Below are positions 43,879 to 55,121 of a stretch of DNA of 64,000 nucleotides, piece after piece. Source of the stretch: Agrobacterium sp. AGB01. Lineage in GTDB: Bacteria; Pseudomonadota; Alphaproteobacteria; Rhizobiales; Rhizobiaceae. The DNA lies in contig NZ_JACVAB010000001.1 of assembly GCF_014851585.1 (NCBI RefSeq), positions 1,116,001-1,180,000 on the forward strand, in the 5' to 3' direction. A model generated the notes under the pieces. It saw only the letters and a program-made list of their open reading frames with translations, ran no database searches and was not told where the DNA came from. A program made the translations under genes and the position numbers. Position 1 is the first letter of the stretch, and each line of letters begins with the position of its first letter.

Positions 43879-44312
43879 CGACCGAAACAACGCGAGAGCA
43901 GGGGCAATGTCTTTGCGGCGCCGTTCGCTTCGAGGCACAGGTTGGTGCCCGGGAGGTCGGTGTCTGCCATTGTTCCATGTGCCGTCGCTGGTCCGGCGGC
44001 GTATTTCTTGCGGTTGAATGCGAAGGTGTGACGTTTGCAGACGAAAAGGCGCTTGGCGTCTATTCGTCTTCTGAATGGGGTGAGCGGTGTTTCTGCGCGT
44101 CGTGCGGCAGCACTCTTTTGTGGCGTTCCAAGGATGGTGCGCACACGGCCGTTTCCGTTCAGGCATTCGAGAACCCTTCCGATTACCGGCTCGTTTCGCA
44201 GATTTTTATAGACGAAAAGCCTGATTGCTATTCATTCACCCAGGCCACGAAGAACATGACCGGTGCCGAATTCATCGCCATGGTCACGTCGGCGGAGCAA
44301 AAGCATGACTGA
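43875..44312 (+). CDS. GFA-family (glutathione-dependent formaldehyde-activating-like) protein
   Basis: A 145-residue protein of the GFA/CENP-V zinc-binding fold. The zinc ligands are seen in '[13 protein letters not shown]', '[13 protein letters not shown]' and '[13 protein letters not shown]'. The ending '[19 protein letters not shown]' is typical of the family. Only a few members act on S-hydroxymethylglutathione; most are uncharacterised. It lies inside the nuo operon between nuoC (ATGA overlap) and nuoD (ATGACTGA overlap), so it is translated with complex I. It is not a complex I subunit; a role in assembly or aldehyde handling is speculation. Confidence 0.9.
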   Translation: MTTETTREQGQCLCGAVRFEAQVGAREVGVCHCSMCRRWSGGVFLAVECEGVTFADEKALGVYSSSEWGERCFCASCGSTLLWRSKDGAHTAVSVQAFENPSDYRLVSQIFIDEKPDCYSFTQATKNMTGAEFIAMVTSAEQKHD

Positions 44313-45495
44313 ACATAATGTTCGCAACTTCACCATCAACTTCGGCCCGGAACACCCTTCCGCGCACGGCGTGTTGCGTCTTGTTCTTGAACTGGACGGT
44401 GAAATCGTCGAGCGCGTCGATCCGCATATCGGTCTGTTGCACCGCGGCACGGAAAAGCTGATCGAAACCAAGACCTACCTTCAGGCCGTGCCGTATTTCG
44501 ACCGTCTGGACTACGTTTCGCCGATGAACCAGGAGCATGCCTTCGCGCTTGCTGTTGAAAAGCTTCTCGGCCTTGAAATCCCGATGCGTGGTCAGTTGAT
44601 CCGCGTGCTGTTTTCCGAAATCGGCCGCATCCTGTCGCACATCATGAACGTCACCACGCAGGCTATGGACGTTGGCGCCATGACACCGCCTGTCTGGGGC
44701 TTCGAAGAACGCGAAAAGCTGATGGTGTTCTATGAGCGTGCCTGCGGCGCGCGCATGCACGCAGCCTATGTTCGTCCAGGTGGCGTACACCAGGACATCC
44801 CGCCAGAGCTGGTCGATGATATCGGCAAGTGGTGTGACCCGTTCATTACCGTTCTCGACAACATCGAGGGCCTGCTGACCGATAACCGCATCTATAAGCA
44901 GCGTAACGTCGATATCGGCGTTGTCACGCTGGAAGACGCGTTCAACTGGGGCTTCTCGGGCGTTATGGTTCGTGGTTCCGGCGCTGCCTGGGACCTGCGT
45001 CGTTCGCAGCCTTACGAATGTTACTCCGATCTGGAGTTCGACATTCCTGTCGGCAAAAACGGCGACTGTTATGACCGTTACCTCATTCGTATGCAGGAGA
45101 TGCGCCAGTCGGTCCGCATCATGAAGCAGTGCGTTGAGCTTCTGCAGGGCAAGTACCGCGTTGGCGCCGTATCGGCGCTTGACGGCAAGGTCGTTCCGCC
45201 GAAGCGTGGCGAAATGAAGCGTTCGATGGAAGCGCTCATTCACCACTTCAAGCTCTACACCGAAGGTTACCACGTGCCAGCCGGTGAGGTTTACGCCGCC
45301 GTTGAAGCACCGAAGGGTGAGTTCGGCGTCTATGTTGTCGCCGACGGCAGCAACAAGCCTTACCGCTGCAAGATTCGCGCTCCGGGCTTTGTGCACCTGC
45401 AGGCCATGGATTTCCTCTGCAAGGGCCACCAGCTCGCCGACGTGACGGCTGTTCTTGGTTCTCTCGACATCGTGTTCGGGGAGGTCGACCGCTAA
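44305..45495 (+). CDS. nuoD: NADH-quinone oxidoreductase subunit D
   Basis: A 396-residue 49-kDa subunit forming the quinone pocket with NuoB. It opens '[20 protein letters not shown]' with the conserved His of the quinone site, then '[13 protein letters not shown]', '[13 protein letters not shown]' and the C-terminal '[17 protein letters not shown]' and 'DIVFGEVDR'. The start MTEHNVRNF has GGAG upstream and overlaps the GFA stop by eight bases; the longer frame to 44263 lies within that gene. Confidence 0.98.
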   Translation: MTEHNVRNFTINFGPEHPSAHGVLRLVLELDGEIVERVDPHIGLLHRGTEKLIETKTYLQAVPYFDRLDYVSPMNQEHAFALAVEKLLGLEIPMRGQLIRVLFSEIGRILSHIMNVTTQAMDVGAMTPPVWGFEEREKLMVFYERACGARMHAAYVRPGGVHQDIPPELVDDIGKWCDPFITVLDNIEGLLTDNRIYKQRNVDIGVVTLEDAFNWGFSGVMVRGSGAAWDLRRSQPYECYSDLEFDIPVGKNGDCYDRYLIRMQEMRQSVRIMKQCVELLQGKYRVGAVSALDGKVVPPKRGEMKRSMEALIHHFKLYTEGYHVPAGEVYAAVEAPKGEFGVYVVADGSNKPYRCKIRAPGFVHLQAMDFLCKGHQLADVTAVLGSLDIVFGEVDR

Positions 45496-45749
45496 TGCGT
45501 CTGCCACTGGCATATATGGCTGTTCTGTTGTCTGGCGCGTCTGCTGCATTTGCACAGACATCGGACAACATGAGCTCCGCATCCAGTGGCGGCGTTTCCA
45601 CCATTCGAGGACTTCTGTCCGCAGGCTACGAGATCAAAGCCTCGGTGCCCAACGGCAAGAAGTTCATTGTATTTTTGCAAAAAGACAAATCGGCTTATGC
45701 CTGCGAATTCGCCACGGTGGTGGAGTCGCGGTGTGAGCCGTTAAACTGA
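45495..45749 (+). CDS. Small exported protein between nuoD and nuoE
   Basis: An 84-residue protein opening [20 protein letters not shown], a clean signal peptide. The mature segment of about 64 residues has one short domain 'STIRGLLSAGYEIKASVPNGKKFIVFLQKDKSAYACEFATVVESRCEPL' containing two cysteines that could form a disulfide. Its ATG overlaps the nuoD stop by one base (TAATG). A gene of this type sits at this place in other rhizobial nuo operons as far as I recall. It is not a known complex I subunit; the function is unknown. Confidence 0.8.
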   Translation: MRLPLAYMAVLLSGASAAFAQTSDNMSSASSGGVSTIRGLLSAGYEIKASVPNGKKFIVFLQKDKSAYACEFATVVESRCEPLN

Positions 45750-45765
45750 TGAGGCGTGAGCTAGT

Positions 45766-46887
45766 ATGTCCGTTCGTCGATTAGCCGAAGATCAGGTCCA
45801 GCCTGTCAACTTTGCCTTCAATGAGGCAAATGCTGCATGGGCGGAAAAGACGATCCAGAAATATCCGGAAGGCCGTCAGCAGTCCGCAGTGATTCCTCTT
45901 TTGATGAGGGCTCAGGAGCAGGATGGCTGGGTTACCCGTGCCTGCATCGAGCAGATCGCTGACATGCTGGATATGCCCTATATCCGCGTACTGGAAGTTG
46001 CGACCTTCTACACCCAGTTCCAGCTGAAGCCGGTCGGTACGCGCGCCCACATTCAGGTGTGCGGTACAACGCCGTGCATGCTGCGTGGTTCCGAAGCGCT
46101 GATGGATGTCTGCCGTCACAAGATCCACCATGATCCGCTGACGCCTAACGCCGAAGGCACGCTGTCCTGGGAAGAGGTTGAATGTCAGGGCGCCTGCGTT
46201 AACGCGCCAATGGTTATCATCTTCAAGGATGCCTATGAGGATCTGACGCCTGAGCGTCTGGAAGAGATCATCGACGCGTTTGAAGCAGGCAAGGGTGACA
46301 CCATCACTCCCGGCCCACAGATTGACCGTCATTTCTCGGTACCTGAAGGTGGCCTGACGTCGCTGACCGAAGAAATCAAGCTGGTTCGTACCAATCTGGA
46401 AGCTCCGGCTGCTGCACCTGCTGAACCCAAAGCAGATACGGCACAGGTTCCGCCGTCCAATGCGGCAAAGCCTAAGACGGATGCACCTGAAACAGATCCA
46501 AAGCTGAAGACACCTCTTACTGCCCCAAAGGCAGCCGAGGAAAACGTCAAGGCAGCCGAGAAGGAAGCAACTGGCGTAGAGACGAAGACTGAAAAGCCTT
46601 CTCTGGACGACAAGAACCGTCCTGCCGCCGTTGCAAAGCCGGAAACCCCGGATGATTTGAAGTTGATTTCGGGTGTAGGTCCGAAAATCGAATCCATTCT
46701 GCATGACATCGGCATCTTCACCTTCGCGCAAGTTGCGGGATGGAAAAAGGCCGAACAGGAATGGGTTGATGGCTACCTGAATTTCAAGGGTCGTATTGTG
46801 CGGGACGATTGGGTCCGCCAGGCCGAGGCGCTCGCCAAAGGTGGCGAAGCCGAATACATTAAAGTCTTCGGCAAAAAGCCGCGGTAA
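45766..46887 (+). CDS. nuoE: NADH-quinone oxidoreductase subunit E with C-terminal HhH-like extension
   Basis: A 373-residue protein, about twice the usual NuoE length (about 165). Residues 15-195 are the 24-kDa thioredoxin-like subunit with [2Fe-2S] ligands Cys99, Cys104, Cys140 and Cys144 ('VCGTTPCMLRG', 'VECQGACVNAP'). Residues 212-295 are an Ala/Pro/Lys/Glu-rich linker. Residues 297-360 ('DLKLISGVGPKIESILHDIG', 'FTFAQVAGWKKAEQEWVDGY') look like a helix-hairpin-helix-type domain. The extension is seen in other alphaproteobacteria; its job is unknown. Confidence 0.95.
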   Translation: MSVRRLAEDQVQPVNFAFNEANAAWAEKTIQKYPEGRQQSAVIPLLMRAQEQDGWVTRACIEQIADMLDMPYIRVLEVATFYTQFQLKPVGTRAHIQVCGTTPCMLRGSEALMDVCRHKIHHDPLTPNAEGTLSWEEVECQGACVNAPMVIIFKDAYEDLTPERLEEIIDAFEAGKGDTITPGPQIDRHFSVPEGGLTSLTEEIKLVRTNLEAPAAAPAEPKADTAQVPPSNAAKPKTDAPETDPKLKTPLTAPKAAEENVKAAEKEATGVETKTEKPSLDDKNRPAAVAKPETPDDLKLISGVGPKIESILHDIGIFTFAQVAGWKKAEQEWVDGYLNFKGRIVRDDWVRQAEALAKGGEAEYIKVFGKKPR

Positions 46888-46897
46888 GAGGTGACGT

Positions 46898-48202
46898 ATG
46901 TTAAAAGATCAAGATCGCATCTTTACCAATATCTACGGCCTTAAGGACAAGTCCCTGAAGGGCGCGATGTCGCGTGGCCATTGGGATGGTACAAAGATCC
47001 TTATCGAAAAGGGCCGTGACTGGATCATCAATGAGATGAAGGCCTCCGGCCTTCGTGGTCGTGGCGGCGCTGGCTTCCCGACAGGTCTCAAGTGGTCCTT
47101 CATGCCGAAGGAAAACGACGGCCGGCCACATTATCTTGTGGTCAACGCCGACGAATCCGAACCAGGCACCTGCAAGGACCGTGAAATCCTGCGCCATGAC
47201 CCGCATACCCTGATCGAGGGTTGCGTTCTGGCCGGTTTCGCCATGGGTGCCCACACGGCCTACATTTATGTTCGCGGCGAATACATGCGTGAGCGTGAAG
47301 CGCTGCAGGCCGCAATCGATGAATGCTACGACGCCGGTTTGTTGGGTAAAAACAACAAGAACGGCTGGGACTTTGATGTTTACGTGCATCATGGTGCCGG
47401 TGCCTACATCTGCGGCGAGGAAACGGCACTTCTGGAAAGCCTCGAAGGCAAGAAGGGCCAGCCACGTCTCAAGCCGCCATTCCCGGCCAACATGGGTCTT
47501 TATGGCTGCCCGACCACCGTTAACAACGTTGAGTCGATTGCGGTTGCGCCAACCATCCTGCGCCGTGGCGCTGCATGGTTCTCCGCCATTGGCCGTCCAA
47601 ACAATGTCGGCACCAAGCTGTTCATGGTGTCCGGCCACGTCAACCGTCCTTGCACGGTCGAAGAAGCCATGGGCATTCCGTTCCGTGAGCTGATTGAGCG
47701 TCACTGTGGCGGTATCCGCGGCGGTTGGGATAACCTGCTGGCTGTTATTCCGGGCGGTTCTTCCTGCCCGGTCGTCAAGGCCGAGGATATCATCGACGCA
47801 CCGATGGACTTTGACGGCATGCGTGACGTGAAGTCGTCCTTCGGTACGGCTGCTGTGATCGTGATGGACAAGTCTACCGATATTGTTAAAGCCATCTGGC
47901 GTCTGGCTGCTTTCTACAAGCATGAAAGCTGCGGCCAGTGCACGCCTTGCCGTGAAGGTACAGGCTGGATGATGCGCGTCATGGAGCGCATGGTGAAGGG
48001 CAACGCTCGGAAGCGCGAAATCGATATGCTGCTGGAAGTGACCAAGCAGATCGAAGGCCACACCATCTGCGCGCTGGGCGATGCGGCTGCATGGCCAATC
48101 CAGGCTCTGATCCGCAATTTCCGTCCGGAAATCGAACGGCGTATCGATGAATACACCTACAGAGCCATGGATCATGGTGCTGTATTGGAAGCCGCTGAAT
48201 AA
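46898..48202 (+). CDS. nuoF: NADH-quinone oxidoreductase subunit F
   Basis: A 434-residue 51-kDa subunit, the NADH entry point. It has the NADH site '[18 protein letters not shown]', FMN-binding '[17 protein letters not shown]' and '[20 protein letters not shown]', and cluster N3 ligands '[16 protein letters not shown]' plus a later Cys in 'HTICALGDA'. It starts ten bases after nuoE with GAGGTGA upstream. A hairpin follows before nuoG. Confidence 0.98.
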   Translation: MLKDQDRIFTNIYGLKDKSLKGAMSRGHWDGTKILIEKGRDWIINEMKASGLRGRGGAGFPTGLKWSFMPKENDGRPHYLVVNADESEPGTCKDREILRHDPHTLIEGCVLAGFAMGAHTAYIYVRGEYMREREALQAAIDECYDAGLLGKNNKNGWDFDVYVHHGAGAYICGEETALLESLEGKKGQPRLKPPFPANMGLYGCPTTVNNVESIAVAPTILRRGAAWFSAIGRPNNVGTKLFMVSGHVNRPCTVEEAMGIPFRELIERHCGGIRGGWDNLLAVIPGGSSCPVVKAEDIIDAPMDFDGMRDVKSSFGTAAVIVMDKSTDIVKAIWRLAAFYKHESCGQCTPCREGTGWMMRVMERMVKGNARKREIDMLLEVTKQIEGHTICALGDAAAWPIQALIRNFRPEIERRIDEYTYRAMDHGAVLEAAE

Positions 48203-48225
48203 TCGGTTTCGATTGTGCAGGGCAG

Positions 48226-48249
48226 GGTGCCGGTAATGATACCGGTGCC
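48226..48249 (+). repeat. Hairpin between nuoF and nuoG
   Basis: A ten-base-pair stem GGTGCCGGTA / TACCGGTGCC (two wobble pairs) with loop ATGA, followed by only three T residues. It sits in the largest gap (156 bases) within the nuo operon and could attenuate transcription or protect the upstream message from decay. Confidence 0.5.
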
Positions 48250-48358
48250 TTTGACAAAATGAAGCATGAAGCGCAGTTCGTTTGCGCTATTGCGATGAGG
48301 ATTTGTCGCGGAACGCAAAGAGTGCGGGACGGACAGGCAACAGGACGTAAGTAGAACC

Positions 48359-50440
48359 ATGGCAAAGCTCAAGGTTGACGGTAAAGAGATCGAGGTTCCG
48401 GATCATTTCACGCTGTTACAGGCGTGTGAGGAGGCTGGAGCTGAAGTTCCGCGCTTTTGTTTTCACGAGCGTTTGTCGGTCGCGGGTAACTGCCGCATGT
48501 GTCTTATCGAGGTAAAGGGCGGACCGCCCAAACCTGCCGCATCCTGCGCCATGGGCGTACGCGATGTGCGTGGCGGCCCGAATGGCGAACTGCCTGAGAT
48601 TTTCACCAACACACCTATGGTCAAGAAGGCCCGCGAAGGTGTGATGGAATTCCTGCTGATCAACCACCCGCTTGATTGCCCGATCTGTGACCAGGGCGGC
48701 GAATGCGACCTTCAGGACCAGGCTATGGCCTTCGGTATTGCCGGTTCGCGTTATGCTGAAAACAAGCGTGCGGTTGAAGACAAGTATATTGGACCGCTCG
48801 TCAAGACCGTGATGAACCGCTGCATTCACTGCACGCGTTGCGTTCGCTTCACGACGGAAGTGGCTGGTATCGCTGAACTCGGCCTGATCGGCCGCGGTGA
48901 AGACGCTGAAATCACCACCTACCTCGAGCAGGCTATGACATCCGAGCTGCAGGGTAACGTTGTTGACCTGTGCCCTGTTGGCGCGCTGACCTCCAAACCG
49001 TTCGCGTTTACGGCCCGTCCGTGGGAACTGAACAAGACTGAAACCATCGACGTGATGGATGCTCTGGGTTCTGCAATCCGCGTTGACACCCGTGGTCGCG
49101 AAGTGATGCGCGTCATGCCGCGCGTCAACGAAGCCATCAACGAAGAGTGGATTTCCGACAAGAGCCGTTTCATCTGGGATGGTTTGAAGACCCAGCGTCT
49201 CGATCGTCCTTACGTTCGCCAGAACGGCCGTCTGGCACCAGCATCCTGGGGTGAGGCCTTTGCCGCCATCAAGTCCGCAGTGTCCGCCGCAAGCGGCGAC
49301 AAGATCGGCGCGATCGCTGGCGACCTGGCATCGGTTGAAGAAATGTTCGCGCTCAAGTCGCTGCTGGCATCGCTTGGTTCAGCCAATGTCGACTGCCGTC
49401 AGGACGGCGTTGCTCTTAACCCGGCGCTCGGCCGTTCAAGCTACCTCTTCAATGCCACCATCGAAGGTATTGAACAGGCTGACGCATTGCTGATCGTTGG
49501 TGCCAACCCACGTTACGAAGCTGCCGTGCTCAACGCACGCATTCGCAAGCGCTGGCGCCGTGGCGGTTTCCCGATCGGTCTGATCGGCGAAGCTGGTGAA
49601 CTGCGTTACTCCTATGACTACCTCGGTTCCGGCACGGACACGCTGAAGGAACTGGCAGATGGTTCGCACAGCTTTGTTGAAAAGCTGAAGAACGCCAAGA
49701 ACCCGCTGATCCTCATCGGCCAGGGCGCATTGTCGCGCGCTGATGGTGCAGACGTTCTGGCAACTGCTGCGAAGCTTGCCGTTGCTGTTGGCGCCGTCTC
49801 CGAAGAGTGGAATGGTTTCTCGGTTCTGCACACCGCAGCATCGCGCGTTGGCGGTCTGGATCTCGGCTTCGTGCCGGGGCAGGGCGGTGTCGCCGCTGCT
49901 GAAATGGTATCGTCGATGGACGTTCTGTTCCTGCTCGGCGCAGACGAAATCGACCTGTCGGCCAAGGCTGCGAAGTTCACGGTTTACATCGGTTCGCATG
50001 GTGACAACGGCGCAATGAATGCCGACGTGATCCTGCCCGCTGCTGCCTACACCGAAAAGTCCGGTATCTGGGTCAACACCGAAGGCCGCGTTCAGATGGG
50101 CAACCGCGCCGGTTTCGCACCGGGCGACGCTCGTGAAGACTGGGCAATCTTGCGTGCGCTTTCCGACGTCCTCGGTCATAAGCTGCCGTTCGATTCGTTG
50201 TCTGCACTGCGCGCACAGCTTTATGCTGCCCATCCGCATTTCGCCGGTCTCGACGAAATTGCAGCTGGCAACGCATCCGATATCGAAGCTCTGGCCAAAA
50301 AGGCCGGTAAAATGAACAAGTCCGGGTTTGCTTCACCCGTGAAGGACTTCTATTTGACGAACCCTATTGCGAGAGCGTCCGCCGTGATGGCCGAGTGCTC
50401 CGCATTGGCCCGCAACAATTTCAAGGCTGCGGCAGAGTAA
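48359..50440 (+). CDS. nuoG: NADH-quinone oxidoreductase subunit G
   Basis: A 693-residue 75-kDa subunit with several iron-sulfur clusters. The N-terminal [2Fe-2S] domain has '[23 protein letters not shown]'. A His/Cys cluster motif follows ('[23 protein letters not shown]'), then '[16 protein letters not shown]' and '[15 protein letters not shown]'. The C-terminal two-thirds is the molybdopterin-oxidoreductase-like fold without a cofactor, as in all complex I. It begins after the 156-base gap that holds a hairpin. Confidence 0.97.
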   Translation: MAKLKVDGKEIEVPDHFTLLQACEEAGAEVPRFCFHERLSVAGNCRMCLIEVKGGPPKPAASCAMGVRDVRGGPNGELPEIFTNTPMVKKAREGVMEFLLINHPLDCPICDQGGECDLQDQAMAFGIAGSRYAENKRAVEDKYIGPLVKTVMNRCIHCTRCVRFTTEVAGIAELGLIGRGEDAEITTYLEQAMTSELQGNVVDLCPVGALTSKPFAFTARPWELNKTETIDVMDALGSAIRVDTRGREVMRVMPRVNEAINEEWISDKSRFIWDGLKTQRLDRPYVRQNGRLAPASWGEAFAAIKSAVSAASGDKIGAIAGDLASVEEMFALKSLLASLGSANVDCRQDGVALNPALGRSSYLFNATIEGIEQADALLIVGANPRYEAAVLNARIRKRWRRGGFPIGLIGEAGELRYSYDYLGSGTDTLKELADGSHSFVEKLKNAKNPLILIGQGALSRADGADVLATAAKLAVAVGAVSEEWNGFSVLHTAASRVGGLDLGFVPGQGGVAAAEMVSSMDVLFLLGADEIDLSAKAAKFTVYIGSHGDNGAMNADVILPAAAYTEKSGIWVNTEGRVQMGNRAGFAPGDAREDWAILRALSDVLGHKLPFDSLSALRAQLYAAHPHFAGLDEIAAGNASDIEALAKKAGKMNKSGFASPVKDFYLTNPIARASAVMAECSALARNNFKAAAE

Positions 50441-50451
50441 GGCAGGAGATT

Positions 50452-51495
50452 ATGGATTCGTTTTTCTGGAGCTATGTCTGGCCCGCGCTGATCATGATCG
50501 GCCAGTCCCTGCTGCTTCTCGTTTGCCTCTTGGTTTTCATCGCGTTCATCCTGCTGGCTGACCGTAAGGTGTGGGCTGCTGTTCAGCTGCGCCGTGGTCC
50601 AAACGTTGTTGGTCCTTGGGGTCTGTTCCAGTCCTTTGCCGACCTTTTGAAGTTCATTCTCAAGGAGCCGGTCATTCCGGCCGGTGCCAACAAGGCGGTT
50701 TTCCTTCTGGCGCCGCTGGTTGCAGTGACGCTGGCTCTGGCGACTTACGCCGTTATCCCCTTTGCGGATGGCTGGGTCATCGCGAACATCAATGTCGGTA
50801 TTCTTTATATCTTCGCGATTTCGTCGCTCGAAGTTTACGGCATCATCATGGGTGGTTGGGCGTCCAACTCCAAGTACCCGTTCCTCGGTGCACTTCGTTC
50901 CGCCGCGCAGATGGTGTCTTATGAAGTGTCGATCGGTCTCGTTATCGTGACCGTTCTTCTTTGCGTCGGTTCGTTGAACCTGACCGATATCGTCAATGCA
51001 CAGCAGACCGGACTTGGAACAATGATCGGCCTTCCGGCTTCGTTCCTCGACTGGCACTGGTTGCCATTGTTCCCGATGTTCATCGTGTTCTTCATTTCGT
51101 GCCTTGCAGAAACCAACCGTCCTCCCTTCGATCTTCCGGAAGCGGAATCGGAACTGGTTGCAGGTCACATGGTGGAATATGGCTCGACCCCATACATGAT
51201 GTTCATGCTCGGTGAATATGCGGCCATCGTTTTGATGTGCTCGCTCACAACCATCCTGTTCTTAGGGGGCTGGTTGCCGATCGTCGACGTGTGGTTCCTG
51301 AACTGGGTTCCAGGCATTGTGTGGTTTATCCTCAAGGGCGGCATGGTCTTCTTCATGTTCGCTCTGGTGAAGGCATTCGTTCCGCGCTACCGCTATGACC
51401 AACTGATGCGACTCGGCTGGAAGGTCTTCCTTCCTCTGTCGCTCGCCATGGTCGTTATTGTTGCATTCGTACTCAAGCTGACGGGAACGGCATAA
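50452..51495 (+). CDS. nuoH: NADH-quinone oxidoreductase subunit H
   Basis: A 347-residue membrane subunit (ND1 homologue) with about eight helices, completing the quinone tunnel. It has the signatures '[32 protein letters not shown]' and '[26 protein letters not shown]'. The start [10 protein letters not shown] has AGGAG three bases upstream of ATT-ATG and is 11 bases past nuoG. Confidence 0.98.
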   Translation: MDSFFWSYVWPALIMIGQSLLLLVCLLVFIAFILLADRKVWAAVQLRRGPNVVGPWGLFQSFADLLKFILKEPVIPAGANKAVFLLAPLVAVTLALATYAVIPFADGWVIANINVGILYIFAISSLEVYGIIMGGWASNSKYPFLGALRSAAQMVSYEVSIGLVIVTVLLCVGSLNLTDIVNAQQTGLGTMIGLPASFLDWHWLPLFPMFIVFFISCLAETNRPPFDLPEAESELVAGHMVEYGSTPYMMFMLGEYAAIVLMCSLTTILFLGGWLPIVDVWFLNWVPGIVWFILKGGMVFFMFALVKAFVPRYRYDQLMRLGWKVFLPLSLAMVVIVAFVLKLTGTA

Positions 51496-51534
51496 TGATG
51501 TCCGTTCAGTCCGCTTGCAGATTTGGAGGTTGAG

Positions 51535-52026
51535 ATGGCAAGCCTTTCACAAGCCGTCAATTCACTGTTCCTCAAGGAATTCGTCGGAGCTATTTTCCTG
51601 ACGATGCGCCACTTCTTCAAACAGAAGGCAACGGTGAACTATCCCTTTGAAAAGGGCCCGGTCTCTCCGCGCTTCCGTGGTGAACATGCGCTGCGCCGTT
51701 ATCCAAACGGCGAAGAGCGTTGCATCGCGTGCAAACTGTGTGAAGCCATCTGTCCTGCGCAGGCCATTACCATTGAAGCTGGTCCGCGCCGTAACGATGG
51801 TACACGTCGTACCGTTCGTTACGACATCGACATGGTGAAGTGCATTTATTGCGGTTTCTGCCAGGAAGCTTGCCCGGTTGATGCGATTGTCGAAGGCCCG
51901 AACTTCGAATTCGCCACTGAAACGCGCGAAGAACTTTACTTCGACAAGGCTCGTCTTCTGGAAAATGGCGATCGCTGGGAACGGGAAATCGCGCGCAACC
52001 TCGCGCTCGACGCACCGTACCGCTAA
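51535..52026 (+). CDS. nuoI: NADH-quinone oxidoreductase subunit I
   Basis: A 163-residue subunit carrying clusters N6a and N6b: two 4Fe-4S motifs '[16 protein letters not shown]' and '[16 protein letters not shown]'. The start [10 protein letters not shown] has GGAGG five bases upstream. It is 39 bases after nuoH and followed by a 135-base gap before nuoJ. Confidence 0.98.
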   Translation: MASLSQAVNSLFLKEFVGAIFLTMRHFFKQKATVNYPFEKGPVSPRFRGEHALRRYPNGEERCIACKLCEAICPAQAITIEAGPRRNDGTRRTVRYDIDMVKCIYCGFCQEACPVDAIVEGPNFEFATETREELYFDKARLLENGDRWEREIARNLALDAPYR

Positions 52027-52161
52027 GAAAGCATGTTTCCGTCGCTCTGACTGTTACGGAAAACCGCAAATTGTAAGTAGGGCCTGCCGGTTTTACCGCA
52101 GGCCTCCAAACGGGCAGGGTGACAGGTTTCGCTCGCCCGATCAGGACAAAAAGGCACCAAC

Positions 52162-52776
52162 ATGGGTCTGCAGGCTGTATTCTTTTATATATTCGCCTTC
52201 GTCGCGGTCGCGTCGGCATTCATGGTTATCTCGGCAAGGAACCCGGTCCACTCGGTTCTCTTTCTGATTTTGACCTTCTTCAACGCTGCTGCTCTCTTCC
52301 TGCTGACGGGCGCTGAATTCCTCGGCATGATCCTGCTGGTCGTTTATGTCGGCGCTGTGGCGGTGCTCTTCCTGTTCGTCGTCATGATGCTGGATGTCGA
52401 TTTCGCGGAATTCCGCTCTGGCGTTCTGCAATATGCACCAATCGGCGCATTGGTCGGCGTCATTCTTGCCGCCGAACTGATCATCGTGATTGGTGGCAGC
52501 ATGATTTCGCCTGAGGCAGCAAAGTCGATTAGCATGCCAATACCGCCAATCGCGGAGCGCACCAATACGGCGGCTCTCGGCGATGTGCTCTACACACATT
52601 ACGTCTATTACTTCCAGCTTGCTGGCCTTGTGCTTCTGGTCGCCATGATTGGTGCGATCGTACTGACCCTGCGTCACCGTACGGACATCAAGCGTCAGGA
52701 CATTTCCAAGCAGGTTGCCCGCGATCCGAAGACGGCTATCGAAGTCGTCAAGGTAAAGCCGGGGCAGGGTATCTGA
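52162..52776 (+). CDS. nuoJ: NADH-quinone oxidoreductase subunit J
   Basis: A 204-residue membrane subunit (ND6 homologue) with five helices; '[53 protein letters not shown]' spans the conserved pi-bulge helix. A polar C-terminal tail of about 30 residues follows helix five. It is within the nuo operon between nuoI and nuoK. Confidence 0.97.
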   Translation: MGLQAVFFYIFAFVAVASAFMVISARNPVHSVLFLILTFFNAAALFLLTGAEFLGMILLVVYVGAVAVLFLFVVMMLDVDFAEFRSGVLQYAPIGALVGVILAAELIIVIGGSMISPEAAKSISMPIPPIAERTNTAALGDVLYTHYVYYFQLAGLVLLVAMIGAIVLTLRHRTDIKRQDISKQVARDPKTAIEVVKVKPGQGI

Positions 52777-52804
52777 GGCGCGGACGGATCAAGGAATAGA
52801 AAAT

Positions 52805-53113
52805 ATGGAAATCGGACTTTCCCACTACCTGACGCTCAGCGCCATCCTCTTCACGATCGGCGTGTTCGGCATCTTCCTGAACCGCAAGAACGTCATCATT
52901 ATCCTGATGTCGATTGAACTGATCCTGCTTGCCGTGAACCTGAACATGGTCGCTTTCTCGTCGTTCCTCAACGACATCGTTGGCCAGGTGTTCGCCTTGT
53001 TCATTCTTACCGTTGCTGCTGCTGAAGCCGCTATCGGTCTTGCAATACTCGTTGTCTTCTACCGCAACCGCGGCTCGATTGCCGTGGAAGACGTTAATAT
53101 GATGAAGGGCTGA
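52805..53113 (+). CDS. nuoK: NADH-quinone oxidoreductase subunit K
   Basis: A 102-residue antiporter-like membrane subunit (ND4L homologue) with three helices. The two conserved membrane glutamates lie in '[18 protein letters not shown]' and '[18 protein letters not shown]'. It is 28 bases after nuoJ and seven before nuoL. Confidence 0.98.
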   Translation: MEIGLSHYLTLSAILFTIGVFGIFLNRKNVIIILMSIELILLAVNLNMVAFSSFLNDIVGQVFALFILTVAAAEAAIGLAILVVFYRNRGSIAVEDVNMMKG

Positions 53114-53120
53114 TAAGGCT

Positions 53121-55121
53121 ATGATCTATAAGGCTATCGTCTTTCTGCCGCTTATCGGCTTCCTGATCGCAGGCCTCTTTGGCCGCTCGATCGGCGCGAA
53201 GGCTTCGGAATATGTCACCAGCGGTCTGATGATCGTTGTCGCAATCCTGTCGTGGATTGTTTTCTTTAACGTTGCGCTCGGCCATCACGGCGAGGGCGGC
53301 GAAGTGATCAAGGTTGAAGTGCTGCGCTGGATCCAGTCCGGCGGCATCGATGTCCAGTGGGCATTCCGTATCGATACATTGACGGCTGTGATGTTCGTGG
53401 TGGTCAACACCGTGTCCACGCTGGTTCACCTGTACTCGATCGGCTACATGCACCATGATCCGCATCGCCCGCGCTTCTTTGCATACTTGTCGCTGTTTAC
53501 CTTTGCGATGTTGATGCTCATCACCTCTGACAACCTGCTGCAGATGTTCTTCGGGTGGGAAGGCGTGGGTCTGGCTTCGTACCTGCTCATCGGTTTCTGG
53601 TTTAAGAAACCGTCGGCTTCTGCTGCGGCCATGAAGGCGTTCATCGTCAACCGCGTCGGTGACTTTGGTTTCATTCTCGGTATTTCCGGTGTGTTCGTGC
53701 TGTTCGGCTCGATCAATTTTGAGACGATCTTCGCGGCTGCCAGCACCTATCTGCCTGCAGAAGGTGCTGCATCGACCGAAGCTGTCATCAACCTGTTCGG
53801 AATGCAGCTCGACAAGGGACATGCGATCACCGCTGTCTGCTTGCTGCTGTTCATGGGTTCGATGGGTAAATCGGCGCAGTTCCTGCTGCACACCTGGCTG
53901 CCAGACGCGATGGAAGGCCCAACACCTGTGTCGGCGCTCATTCACGCTGCGACCATGGTGACCGCGGGTGTCTTCCTTGTTGCCCGTATGTCGCCTCTGT
54001 TCGAACTGTCGCCAGATGCCCTGACATTCGTGACCCTGATCGGCGCGATCACTGCATTCTTTGCAGCAACGGTTGGTCTGGTTCAGAACGACATAAAGCG
54101 CGTTATCGCTTATTCGACCTGTTCGCAGCTCGGTTACATGTTCGTGGCTCTCGGCGTTGGCGCTTACGGCGCGGCCGTATTCCACCTGTTCACGCACGCC
54201 TTCTTCAAGGCGCTGTTGTTCCTTTGCGCCGGCTCGGTCATTCACGCCGTGGATGGTGAGCAGGACATGCGTTACATGGGTGGTCTGCGCAAGCACATCC
54301 CTGTCACCTTCTGGACAATGACAATCGGTACGCTGGCTCTGACGGGCGTTGGTATTCCTGGAACAGTGATCGGCTTTGCCGGCTTCTTCTCCAAGGACGC
54401 GATCATCGAATCTGCCTTTGCCTCGCATTCCAGCCTTGGCGGTTTCGCCTTCACGCTGCTGGTTATCGCGGCTCTGTTCACCAGCTTCTATTCATGGCGC
54501 CTGGCGTTCATGACCTTCTTCGGCAAGCCACGCGCTTCTGACGATGTCATGCACCACGTTCATGAATCGCCAATGGTCATGCTCATTCCGCTGTTCATCC
54601 TGACGGTTGGTGCGCTGTTTGCCGGTGTTGCCTTCGTGGAATACTTCTACGGCCATCACTATGAGGAATTCTGGAAGGGTGCATTGTTCACCGGTCCTGA
54701 GAACCACATCGTGCATGAGTTCCACAATGTTCCGACCTGGGTAAAGTGGAGCCCGTTTGCGGCAATGGCTCTTGGTTTCGTGACGGCCTGGTACATGTAT
54801 ATCAAGTCGCCTTCGGTACCGAAGCGTCTCGCCGAAACACACCGTGGCCTCTACCAGTTCCTGCTCAACAAGTGGTATTTCGATGAACTGTACGACTTCC
54901 TTTTCGTGCGTTCGGCCAAAGCCCTTGGCAAGTTCCTGTGGAAGAAGGGTGACGTCGCTGTCATCGACACCTACGGACCAAACGGTGTTGCAGCACGCGT
55001 GGTTGATGTAACCAACCGCATCGTTCGCCTGCAATCCGGTTACCTCTATCACTATGCCTTTGCGATGCTGATTGGTATCGCGGCCCTTGTTACCTGGATG
55101 ATGCTCGGGAGTGCCCTGTAA
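53121..55121 (+). CDS. nuoL: NADH-quinone oxidoreductase subunit L
   Basis: A 666-residue distal proton-pumping subunit (ND5 homologue) with about fifteen helices and the long lateral helix near the C-terminus. '[22 protein letters not shown]' carries the conserved Glu, '[41 protein letters not shown]' the Lys and His of the channel. Its stop overlaps the nuoM ATG by one base (TAATG). Confidence 0.98.
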   Translation: MIYKAIVFLPLIGFLIAGLFGRSIGAKASEYVTSGLMIVVAILSWIVFFNVALGHHGEGGEVIKVEVLRWIQSGGIDVQWAFRIDTLTAVMFVVVNTVSTLVHLYSIGYMHHDPHRPRFFAYLSLFTFAMLMLITSDNLLQMFFGWEGVGLASYLLIGFWFKKPSASAAAMKAFIVNRVGDFGFILGISGVFVLFGSINFETIFAAASTYLPAEGAASTEAVINLFGMQLDKGHAITAVCLLLFMGSMGKSAQFLLHTWLPDAMEGPTPVSALIHAATMVTAGVFLVARMSPLFELSPDALTFVTLIGAITAFFAATVGLVQNDIKRVIAYSTCSQLGYMFVALGVGAYGAAVFHLFTHAFFKALLFLCAGSVIHAVDGEQDMRYMGGLRKHIPVTFWTMTIGTLALTGVGIPGTVIGFAGFFSKDAIIESAFASHSSLGGFAFTLLVIAALFTSFYSWRLAFMTFFGKPRASDDVMHHVHESPMVMLIPLFILTVGALFAGVAFVEYFYGHHYEEFWKGALFTGPENHIVHEFHNVPTWVKWSPFAAMALGFVTAWYMYIKSPSVPKRLAETHRGLYQFLLNKWYFDELYDFLFVRSAKALGKFLWKKGDVAVIDTYGPNGVAARVVDVTNRIVRLQSGYLYHYAFAMLIGIAALVTWMMLGSAL

